Below, one piece after another: positions 57,529 through 64,000 of a stretch of DNA of 64,000 bases (position 1 is its first letter; every line of letters begins with the position of its first letter). The stretch is from assembly GCF_028649395.1 (NCBI RefSeq), contig NZ_JAQSUW010000014.1, positions 247,131-311,130 of the forward strand, given 5' to 3'. The DNA comes from Pseudomonas sp. Gutcm_11s (lineage in GTDB: Bacteria; Pseudomonadota; Gammaproteobacteria; Pseudomonadales; Pseudomonadaceae). The notes under the pieces were generated by a model. That model had not been told where the DNA came from. It saw only the letters and a list, made by a program, of their open reading frames with translations, and did no database searches. A program made the translations under genes and the position numbers.

Positions 57529-58684
57529 GCGGGTATTCGACCAAGGGCGAGCGGGGCAGGGAGGCAGGCCGCTCGCACTGGCGAGCGGTTTCCTCGAGCA
57601 GGCTGTCGACCACCGCGCACAGCGCCTGTCGCTCGCTCAGCCCCGATCCTTGCGCCGCCAGCAGCACCCGGCGTTGGCGCTGCGCGCTGCTGCCTTCACG
57701 CAGTATCCGCGCGGCCTGGGTGAAGCTCTCGGGCTCGCCCGCAGCGCCGACCAACTGCTCCAGCTGCGCCAGCCACTCGGCGGCGCTCAGCTCGTCATGG
57801 CCCCGCGCATCGAGAAAGCGCGCAGCGCAGCCTTGGCGCCTGGCTCGCCAGTAGTTTTCCTCCAGCAACAGGCGTTGCAGGCCATTCAACTCGTCGTCCT
57901 TGGCATCCAGCGCCCAGGTCACCAGTGTGCGGAACAGGCCGGCGATGCACAGCGCATCCTCTACCAGGGGGCAGGCGTCGGCGATGCGCAGCTCCAGGGT
58001 GGCGAATCGCGCCGACGGGCGGATGAACCACCAGATGTCGCCGCGCCGCTGCAGCGCGCCGGCGGCCAGCAGGAGCCCGACATAGGCATCGAAGGCCTGC
58101 TCGTCAGGCAGGGGCTCGGGAATACCCATGCGTGGCCACTCGCCGCAGAGGCAGCGGCGATAGCTGGCCATGGCGCTGTCGCGGCCACCCCAGAACGGCG
58201 ACGAGCAGCTCAGCGCCAGCAACAGCGGCAGCCAGCCGACAAGGCGGTTCATCACGCGCAGCCTGTCGTACCCGTTTGGCACCCCGACATGCACATGCAG
58301 GCCGGACACCAGGCTACGCCGGGCGATGTCGCCGTGGTCGGCGAACAGCTTGCGGTAATGCGGCGATTCGGTTGCCAGCTGCTCGCGCCAGTCGGCGAAT
58401 GGGTGGCTGGCGGAGCCCAGCAGGCCGATGCCATGTTGCCGAGTCAGCGTATTCAGACGCTGCCGCGACTCCTGCAGCCAGGCGCGGCCCTCATCCAGGC
58501 TCGACAGGATGGGGCTGACCAGTTCGATCTGGCTCTGGAACATTTCCTCGGCCAGGCAGGGGCCGAGTTCGTGTCGGTAGGCCGGCAGCAGGGTTGCGGG
58601 TGGCCGGCGGATGACATCGCGACTGGCCAGATCGACCAGCAGAAACTCTTCCTCGATACCGAAGCTCAAGCTTTGTTGTGGCAT
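57509..58684 (-). CDS. YbdK-type carboxylate-amine ligase (GCS2 family)
   Basis: The 391-residue protein starts MPQQSLSFGIEEEFLLVD, where GIEEEF is the GCS2 signature. Other conserved parts include GLHVHVGVPNGYD and FATLELRIADACP. Enzymes of this family form gamma-glutamyl or related amide bonds using ATP, with weak glutamate-cysteine ligase activity reported for E. coli YbdK. CAGGAGG precedes the ATG. It is divergent from the HDO-type iron enzyme and methyltransferase pair, with which it may share a pathway. Confidence 0.88.
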   Translation of the reverse strand: MPQQSLSFGIEEEFLLVDLASRDVIRRPPATLLPAYRHELGPCLAEEMFQSQIELVSPILSSLDEGRAWLQESRQRLNTLTRQHGIGLLGSASHPFADWREQLATESPHYRKLFADHGDIARRSLVSGLHVHVGVPNGYDRLRVMNRLVGWLPLLLALSCSSPFWGGRDSAMASYRRCLCGEWPRMGIPEPLPDEQAFDAYVGLLLAAGALQRRGDIWWFIRPSARFATLELRIADACPLVEDALCIAGLFRTLVTWALDAKDDELNGLQRLLLEENYWRARRQGCAARFLDARGHDELSAAEWLAQLEQLVGAAGEPESFTQAARILREGSSAQRQRRVLLAAQGSGLSERQALCAVVDSLLEETARQCERPASLPRSPLVEYPPTLPGD

Positions 58685-58796
58685 GGCGCCCTCCTGTTCA
58701 AGGGACGGGCGCGGCCACCGGCGAGTTCATCCAGAGTGTGGAATCTTTGCTGGCCAGGGCACTCCCAGTGATAGCGACCACGAAGCCAGGAGCATG

Positions 58797-60152
58797 ATGA
58801 GCCCGATCAGTCCATTGACTGCGGTGGATTGCCACCCGGTACGCGACACCTACGAATCACTGCTGCAGGCGCAACCCGACGCCGCGGCCCTGGCGCGCGC
58901 GGGTGACTTTCTCGACACCCAGCTGGTCGTCGCGGAAATGCTGCCCTGTGATCTGCCGGATTCCCCCGAGCACATGCTGGCCTGGGGCAGGGCAGAGGCC
59001 CGTCGCACCACCGAGGCCTATGCGAGCTATCTGCAGACCCGCAAGCGCGGCGAGCCACGCCGATACTTCAGCAATCTGGCCCATGCCCTGTACTTTCTGC
59101 GCGCGGTGGCGCCGACCAAGCTGGTGGACGGCGCCTGGCTCTACGGCCTGCTGCCGCACTGGCCGGAAGTGCGTTTGCAGCCGCTGATCCAGACTTACCT
59201 GGAGGAGCTGGGCAATGGCGTGGCCGCGCAGAACCATGTGCTGCTGTACCGCCAGTTGCTCGCCGAGAACGGCTGCGACGAACTGGGCGGGCTGAGTGAC
59301 GCGCACTATATCCAGGGCACGCAACAGCTGGCCCTGGGCCATCTGGCCGAACGCTATCTGCCCGAGCTGATCGGCTACAACCTGGGCTACGAGCAGCTGC
59401 CGCTGCACTTGCTGATCTCTACCTACGAGCTGCGTGAGCTGGGCATCGATCCCTATTACTTCCAGCTCCACGTGACCATCGACAACGCCAGCTGCGGGCA
59501 CGCCCAGCGCGCAGTGCAGGCGCTGCAGGACAACCTGCCGGTGGTGGGCGATCGCCAGGCGTTCCTGCGGCGGGTCAACCAGGGTTATCGGCTCAACCAA
59601 CTGGGGCTCGGCAGTACGCGAGTGATCGCAGACTTCGACCTCGAGCGCGAACTGCTGGCAATGCTCGAACGCAAGCGCCAGGTCGCCGGCACGGTGCACT
59701 CCGACCATTGCCGACTGGACGGGCGCACGATCAACCAGTGGTTGGCCGAGTCCGGGAACATGCCTGGATTTCTCGCGGCGCTGCAGGCACGTGGCTGGCT
59801 ACACCGCCACCAGGACCCGAGCGAAAGCCGATTCTGGCAGCTGGTCGACGGGCCGCGAGCGGCCATGTTCGGTGTGTTCAGCGGCTATGAGCGGCAGCTG
59901 CTGCACGACTGGATAGCCGGCGATTGGCAGCCTGCAGAACAGGTAGCACCGCAGCGCCGACGCAACCGAGACGAAGAGGGCCCAGAGCCAGTAGGCGACT
60001 TCGCCAGCGAGACCAGAACACTGCTCGCGCAACTGGAGGGCCTGGCGGTAGCTGAACAGAACCAGCGGCTGATCCAGTTGATGACACCTGCGTTGCACCA
60101 CAGCCCGGCCGGCCTGATGGCCACCCGTCTTTTCTCTGCGAGCTACTGCTGA
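58797..60152 (+). CDS. Iron-containing redox enzyme family (heme-oxygenase-like di-iron, HDO-type) protein
   Basis: The 451-residue protein starts at 58797, where the AGGAG spacing fits better than the ATG three bases earlier. The middle (about 170-320) is an all-helical region (YLEELGNGVAAQNHVLLYRQL, in part) with Glu/His/Asp residues such as HYIQGTQQLALGHLAERY and FQLHVTIDNASCGHAQRAV, typical of HDO-superfamily metal ligands. The C-terminal 100 residues are more divergent. The methyltransferase gene follows after two bases. The substrate is unknown. Confidence 0.72.
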   Translation: MSPISPLTAVDCHPVRDTYESLLQAQPDAAALARAGDFLDTQLVVAEMLPCDLPDSPEHMLAWGRAEARRTTEAYASYLQTRKRGEPRRYFSNLAHALYFLRAVAPTKLVDGAWLYGLLPHWPEVRLQPLIQTYLEELGNGVAAQNHVLLYRQLLAENGCDELGGLSDAHYIQGTQQLALGHLAERYLPELIGYNLGYEQLPLHLLISTYELRELGIDPYYFQLHVTIDNASCGHAQRAVQALQDNLPVVGDRQAFLRRVNQGYRLNQLGLGSTRVIADFDLERELLAMLERKRQVAGTVHSDHCRLDGRTINQWLAESGNMPGFLAALQARGWLHRHQDPSESRFWQLVDGPRAAMFGVFSGYERQLLHDWIAGDWQPAEQVAPQRRRNRDEEGPEPVGDFASETRTLLAQLEGLAVAEQNQRLIQLMTPALHHSPAGLMATRLFSASYC

Positions 60153-60154
60153 TC

Positions 60155-61120
60155 ATGAGCCGACTCAACCGCTCCCTGCTGCACCTCGGCCAGGCGCTGC
60201 ACGCCAGGGCCTACCGCTTCACCAGCGTCACGCCGCTCACCCAGCAGCGCGTCAATGCGCGCGCGCAGAACGCCTGGGCAACCGACCTTGCCGGTGTATT
60301 CGGCTGGAGCCGGCCATTCCATCCGGACACCGTGGGCGAGGAGCTCTTCGGCCTGATGGACAGCGCCGGTGTGCTGCACAGCACGGCGAATGGCGGCTGG
60401 CTCAGTACGGTGCGTTGGTCCAGCCTGGATGACGAGCTCTACGTGCACTCGTGCTACCCGACTTCGCAGGCCGATGCGGTGTTCTTCGGCCCTGACACCT
60501 ACCGTTTCGCCCAGGCCATCGAACAGCATCTGCGCCGCCAGCCACCGGAACAGCTGCGCCGGGTCCTCGATATCGGTTGCGGGGCAGGGCCGGGAGCACT
60601 GTTGGTGGCGCGGGCCTGCCCGAGCGCCGAGGTGCTGGCCGTGGACATCAATCCGCTCGCCCTCGAATACACAGACGTCAACGCCCGGCTCGCCGGCATC
60701 GGCAACCTGCGAACCTTGCGCAGCGATCTACTGGCTTCCATCGGCGGTGAGTTCGACCTGATCCTCAGTAACCCGCCCTATATGCTCGACCCGCAGGGCC
60801 GTCTGTATCGCGATGGCGGCGGAGAGCTGGGCGTCGGGCTGTCCCTTGCCATCATCGACGAGGCGCTGGCGCAACTGGCACCTGGCGGCTGCCTGCTGCT
60901 GTATACCGGCGTGGCAATGGTTGGTGGGCGCGATCCGCTGCTGGAGTACTGCAAGGCCACGCTGCCAGGACAAAGCGTGGTCTGGAGTTATCGCGAGATG
61001 GATCCGGACGTGTTCGGTGAGCAGTTGCTGGAGCCCGGTTACGAGGCGGTTGAACGTATTGCCGCAGTAGCGCTCACCATTACCCGCAGTCGGCGAGAGG
61101 AGGGTGGCTGGCAGCGCTGA
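60155..61120 (+). CDS. Class I SAM-dependent methyltransferase (HemK/PrmC-like)
   Basis: The 321-residue protein has an N-terminal region of about 130 residues, then a Rossmann methyltransferase with motif I VLDIGCGAGPGALLVARA and motif IV LSNPPYMLD. NPPY is usual for N-methyltransferases acting on Gln, Asn or adenine amino groups. Two bases separate it from the HDO-type gene, so they are co-translated. Here the target could be a small molecule or peptide modified in the same pathway. Confidence 0.8.
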   Translation: MSRLNRSLLHLGQALHARAYRFTSVTPLTQQRVNARAQNAWATDLAGVFGWSRPFHPDTVGEELFGLMDSAGVLHSTANGGWLSTVRWSSLDDELYVHSCYPTSQADAVFFGPDTYRFAQAIEQHLRRQPPEQLRRVLDIGCGAGPGALLVARACPSAEVLAVDINPLALEYTDVNARLAGIGNLRTLRSDLLASIGGEFDLILSNPPYMLDPQGRLYRDGGGELGVGLSLAIIDEALAQLAPGGCLLLYTGVAMVGGRDPLLEYCKATLPGQSVVWSYREMDPDVFGEQLLEPGYEAVERIAAVALTITRSRREEGGWQR

Positions 61121-61191
61121 AAAACACTTGAACCGCCGGACGCAGCCACGGGTCAGCACTGTGTAAATGACTCGACTCGGTGATGACCACA

Positions 61192-62088
61192 ATGATCAAG
61201 AAATGCCTGTTTCCTGCCGCCGGCTACGGCACTCGTTTTCTTCCCGCCACCAAGTCGATGCCCAAGGAGATGCTGCCAGTGGTCGACACGCCACTGATCC
61301 AGTATGGGGTGGAGGAGGCGTTCGACGCCGGCCTCGACCAGATCGCCATGGTCACCGGGCGCGGCAAGCGCTCCCTCGAGGATCACTTCGACATCAGCTA
61401 CGAGCTGGAGCACGAGATCAGCAACACCGATAAGGAGCACGCGCTGCGCGGCATTCGTCGGCTGATCGACAACTGCACCTTTTCCTATACCCGGCAGATC
61501 GCCATGAAGGGCCTAGGGCACGCCATTCTCACCGGCCGCCCGCTGATCGGCGATGAGGCCTTTGCCGTGGTACTGGCCGACGATCTCTGCCTCAACCCCG
61601 GGGGTGACGGCGTGCTGATGCAGATGGTCAAGCTGTACAACCAGTTCCGCTGCTCGATCGTTGCCATCGAGGAGGTGCCAGCGGAAGAAACCGGCAAGTA
61701 CGGGATCATTTCCGGCGAGGCGATCCGCCACGATATCTTCCGTGTCGATCGCATGGTGGAGAAGCCGCGACCCGAGGACGCGCCGTCCAATCTGGCGATC
61801 ATCGGCCGCTACATCCTGACCCCGGACATCTTCGACCTGCTGGAACAGACACCACCAGGCAAGGGCGGCGAAATCCAGATTACCGACGCGCTGATGAAAC
61901 AGGCACAACAAGGCTGCGTGCTGGCTTACAAATTCCAGGGACGACGTTTCGATTGCGGATCAGCCGAGGGCTACCTGGCAGCCAGCAATTTCTGCTTCGA
62001 ACACTTCTACAAGACCAGACAGGAACGCCAACGTCCCAAAGTGTTGGAGCAGGAGGAGCACGAAGCTCAGGAGGCAACGCCGGCGTAA
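61192..62088 (+). CDS. galU: UTP-glucose-1-phosphate uridylyltransferase GalU
   Basis: The 298-residue protein starts MIKKCLFPAAGYGTRFLP, the conserved GalU N-terminus with the nucleotide-binding GxGTRFLPATK motif. Alternative starts at 61180 and 61183 add three or four residues. No strong ribosome-binding site separates them. It makes UDP-glucose for exopolysaccharide, LPS and osmolyte synthesis, and links to the glycogen genes through glucose-1-phosphate. The C-terminus carries an extra Glu-rich tail (EQEEHEAQEA). Confidence 0.93.
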   Translation: MIKKCLFPAAGYGTRFLPATKSMPKEMLPVVDTPLIQYGVEEAFDAGLDQIAMVTGRGKRSLEDHFDISYELEHEISNTDKEHALRGIRRLIDNCTFSYTRQIAMKGLGHAILTGRPLIGDEAFAVVLADDLCLNPGGDGVLMQMVKLYNQFRCSIVAIEEVPAEETGKYGIISGEAIRHDIFRVDRMVEKPRPEDAPSNLAIIGRYILTPDIFDLLEQTPPGKGGEIQITDALMKQAQQGCVLAYKFQGRRFDCGSAEGYLAASNFCFEHFYKTRQERQRPKVLEQEEHEAQEATPA

Positions 62089-62230
62089 GTATGCGCGGCG
62101 CTGATTGAGTGGGATGGCTAGGATCGACCAGGCGACATGGAAGTCGAAGAGCGGCTAACTCAGCTGGGACGTGAGAGGCGGGTTGATGAATCTGTATCTC
62201 AGCAGCGTCATCAGCGGCTCTCTCGTAATA

Positions 62231-62256
62231 CATAATTTAACATAATATACATTATG
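62231..62256. repeat. Phased hexamer array (CATAAT, CATAAT, ATTATG at 10-base intervals)
   Basis: CATAAT at 62231 and 62241 is followed by its reverse complement ATTATG at 62251. All three are spaced by exactly 10 bases, so the same DNA face is presented. The pattern resembles a multi-half-site operator, for example for Fur or Zur, but does not match the standard 19-base Fur box. Confidence 0.4.
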
Positions 62257-62334
62257 CGAATTTATAGATTAGGCTCTGAGGTCCCAGCCCTTCGATTTTG
62301 TTGTGACTTGTTTCTATTAAGTCTTGTTTGCAGT

Positions 62335-62349
62335 GGATAATCGTTTTTA
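62335..62349 (+). promoter_or_regulatory. Possible Fur-binding site before fhuC
   Basis: GGATAATCGTTTTTA matches the 7-1-7 Fur model (TGATAAT-n-ATTATCA) well in the left half and partly in the right. It lies about 45 bases upstream of the ATG of an iron-siderophore transporter gene, where a Fur box is expected. Confidence 0.4.
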
Positions 62350-62393
62350 GCTAAAGTCCCCGCCTTCGAGAAACCGGTGCTCAAGGATCGACC

Positions 62394-63161
62394 ATGTTCC
62401 GACTCGATGCAGTCAGTTTCAGCTTGCCGGAGCGCACGCTCCTGCATCCGCTCACGCTCGACATTCCTCAGGGCCAGATGGTTGGTCTGATTGGCCACAA
62501 CGGCTCAGGTAAATCCACGTTGCTGAAGATGCTGGCTCGCCAGCAACCGGCAAGCGCTGGTCGAGTGCTGCTGGACGACAAGGCTGTGGCCGACTGGAAG
62601 GATCGGGACTTCGCTCGCCAGGTTGCCTATCTGCCGCAGCAACTGCCGTCTGCCGATAGCCTCACGGTACGCGAGCTGGTCGGTTTCGGTCGCTATCCCT
62701 GGCACGGTCTATTGGGCCGCTTCAGCGCCGAGGATCACGCCAAGGTTCGCGAGGCCATGGAGCTGACTGACACGCTGCGCTTCGCCGAGCGTATGGTCGA
62801 CAGCCTTTCCGGTGGCGAACGCCAGCGTGTGTGGCTGGCCATGCTGCTGGCGCAGAACAGCCGTTACCTGCTGCTGGACGAACCGACCTCGGCCCTCGAC
62901 ATCGCTCACCAGGTGGACGTGCTCGGCCTGGTACACCGGCTCAGCCAGCAACTCGGCCTGAGCGTGATCGTAGTGCTGCACGACATCAACATGGCGAGCC
63001 GCTACTGCGACCGCTTGATTGCGCTGCACAGCGGTAGTCTATTGCTGGACGGCACTCCGGCCGAGCTGATGACCAACAGCAACCTGGAGGCCATCTATGG
63101 CCTGCCCATGCAGGTGCTCAGCCATCCGCGCGGCCAGCAACCCATTGCCGTGGTGGTCTGA
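62394..63161 (+). CDS. fhuC: Ferric-hydroxamate ABC transporter ATP-binding protein FhuC
   Basis: The 255-residue protein has Walker A GHNGSGKST, signature LSGGERQR, Walker B YLLLDEPTS and the H-loop VLHD, with the FhuC/FepC-type length. It powers inner-membrane import of iron-siderophore complexes. AAGGATC precedes the ATG. The stop overlaps the fhuD start (TGATG). The choice of FhuC over other FecE-like ATPases rests on the FhuD features of the next gene. Confidence 0.88.
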   Translation: MFRLDAVSFSLPERTLLHPLTLDIPQGQMVGLIGHNGSGKSTLLKMLARQQPASAGRVLLDDKAVADWKDRDFARQVAYLPQQLPSADSLTVRELVGFGRYPWHGLLGRFSAEDHAKVREAMELTDTLRFAERMVDSLSGGERQRVWLAMLLAQNSRYLLLDEPTSALDIAHQVDVLGLVHRLSQQLGLSVIVVLHDINMASRYCDRLIALHSGSLLLDGTPAELMTNSNLEAIYGLPMQVLSHPRGQQPIAVVV

Positions 63162-64000
63162 TGCGCTGGTTGTTCTTCGCCTTTCTGCTGCTGGCAGGCC
63201 TGGCTCAGGCCGATGGTCGCCAGCCACGCATCGCGGTAATCGACTGGGGTCTCACCGAGACATTGCTGGGACTGGGCGTGACGCCCATCGCCGTGGCCCA
63301 GACCGAAGGCTATCGGCGCTGGGTGCAGGCCCCCGAGCTGCCCGCTGAGGTCATCGATCTGGGACTGCGCATCGAGCCGAATCTCGAGCTGCTGAGCGAG
63401 ATCAAGCCGGACATGATCCTCATTACCCCGCAGTTTGCCGCTAGCCGTGCGCAGCTGGAGCGCGTTGCTCCGGTGCATATGCTGGCCATCTATACGCCGG
63501 AGGCCGAGGCCTATGTCGGCGCCCAACGAGTGACCCGCGAGCTGGCCGAGCTGCTCGGTCGTCAGGCCGAAGGCGAAGCCATGATTGCTCGCATCGATAC
63601 CCAGATGGCACGGGTCAAACAGCGCTTGGCCACCCGGGATCTGCCACCTTTCTATGTGATGACCTTCCTCGATCAGCGTCATGTGCGCCTGTTCGGCAAG
63701 CAGAGCATCTACCAGGGGGTACTGGATCGCACCGGGTTGCGCAATGCCTGGACTGGGCCGACCAACTATTGGGGCTTCAGCCAGCAGGGTATCGAGCGTC
63801 TGGCCGAACAACCCAGCGCCGCCCTGCTCTATCTGGAACCTATGCCGCCTGGCACCGAAGATGGTTTGGCTGGCAGCGCCCTGTGGCAGCAACTGCCGGC
63901 GGTGCGTGAGCAGCGCCTGTACGGCTTACCACCGGTTTGGAGCTTTAACGGGCTGATGGCTGCAGAGCGCTTCGCCTACCTGCTGGAGGCGCGTCTGGCG
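63161..64000 (+). CDS. fhuD: Ferric-hydroxamate-binding periplasmic protein FhuD (3' end cut by window)
   Basis: Translation from the ATG at 63161 stays open to the window edge, giving 280 residues so far. It starts with a signal peptide (MRWLFFAFLLLAGLAQA). Similarity to E. coli FhuD is clear by eye: GLRIEPNLELLSEIKPD, FLDQRHVRLFGKQSIYQGVL, RNAWTGPTNYWGFS and IERLAEQ. It binds ferric-hydroxamate siderophores and delivers them to FhuB, which should follow beyond the window. Confidence 0.9.
   Translation, partial: MRWLFFAFLLLAGLAQADGRQPRIAVIDWGLTETLLGLGVTPIAVAQTEGYRRWVQAPELPAEVIDLGLRIEPNLELLSEIKPDMILITPQFAASRAQLERVAPVHMLAIYTPEAEAYVGAQRVTRELAELLGRQAEGEAMIARIDTQMARVKQRLATRDLPPFYVMTFLDQRHVRLFGKQSIYQGVLDRTGLRNAWTGPTNYWGFSQQGIERLAEQPSAALLYLEPMPPGTEDGLAGSALWQQLPAVREQRLYGLPPVWSFNGLMAAERFAYLLEARLA

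Larger units (their letters stand above)
62089..62393. other. AT-rich intergenic region upstream of fhuC
   Basis: The 305-base gap contains no credible gene and is strikingly AT-rich from about 62220 to 62360, unlike the rest of the window. It holds a phased hexamer array near 62231-62256 and a Fur-like element near 62335, both listed separately. No terminator was found after galU. Confidence 0.6.

Noticed and set aside
62089-62393. Cobalamin or other riboswitch upstream of the ABC transporter
   Set aside because: No conserved riboswitch core was found, and the substrate-binding protein reads as FhuD, so Fur control is more likely.
62262-62498. 78-codon minus-strand frame over the AT-rich gap and the start of fhuC
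   Set aside because: It overlaps the 5' end of fhuC, has no ribosome-binding site, and has no protein-like features.

Overview
This window reads as chromosomal DNA of a Pseudomonas-type gammaproteobacterium. It is GC-rich, coding-dense and full of ATGA or TGATG gene overlaps. It carries a complete muxABC-opmB efflux operon, a Wsp-like chemosensory cluster, and the glgA-treZ-malQ-treY-DUF2934-glgX order that I recall from the P. aeruginosa PA2160-PA2165 region. I see no IS elements, integrases, phage genes, CRISPR arrays, rRNA or tRNA genes.

Layout. 1-5036: tamA (cut by the left edge) and tamB, for outer-membrane assembly. 5137-5637: tpx with a strong terminator. 5867-14719: the muxA-muxB-muxC-opmB RND pump. 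14781-17486: an SnoaL-like secreted protein, a GST with its LysR regulator, and a PACE efflux protein. 17590-27071: a chemosensory operon (CheW, CheR-TPR, CheW, CheA-REC, CheB) ending in a 1192-residue REC-GAF-PAS-LOV-GGDEF-EAL-REC protein, with no chemoreceptor gene. 27105-30449: stress-type envelope and unknown genes (DUF4142, alpha/beta hydrolase, DUF3182, a Cys-containing secreted protein, DUF2513). 30460-32898: glgP. 32905-38370 (minus): a stressosome module (RsbR, RsbS, RsbT, an ATPase-SpoIIE phosphatase, two hybrid kinases). 38560-40866: small unknown proteins. 40955-43934: ybhP-clsB-ybhN. 44056-54606: the glycogen/trehalose operon. 54887-61120: CinA-type amidase, MscS channel, membrane protein, hemerythrin, YbdK ligase, and an HDO-type iron enzyme paired with a methyltransferase. 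61192-62088: galU. 62394 to the right edge: fhuC and the start of fhuD.

How it fits together. From 27 kb to 60 kb the content looks like a general-stress and stationary-phase island: storage glucan and trehalose metabolism, membrane remodelling, osmotic channel, hemerythrin, and secreted DUF4142. Several of its promoters share a GAAC-N18/19-TC pattern resembling RpoE/AlgU-type ECF promoters. Two large signalling assemblies sit here, about 6 kb apart. One is a receptor-less Wsp-like array feeding a c-di-GMP enzyme with a LOV photosensor domain. The other is an RsbRST stressosome without a visible SigB/RsbVW partner, whose apparent output is two hybrid histidine kinases. These two are the most interesting systems in the window.

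Limits. All calls come from reading translations and motifs by eye. No similarity search or structure prediction was run.
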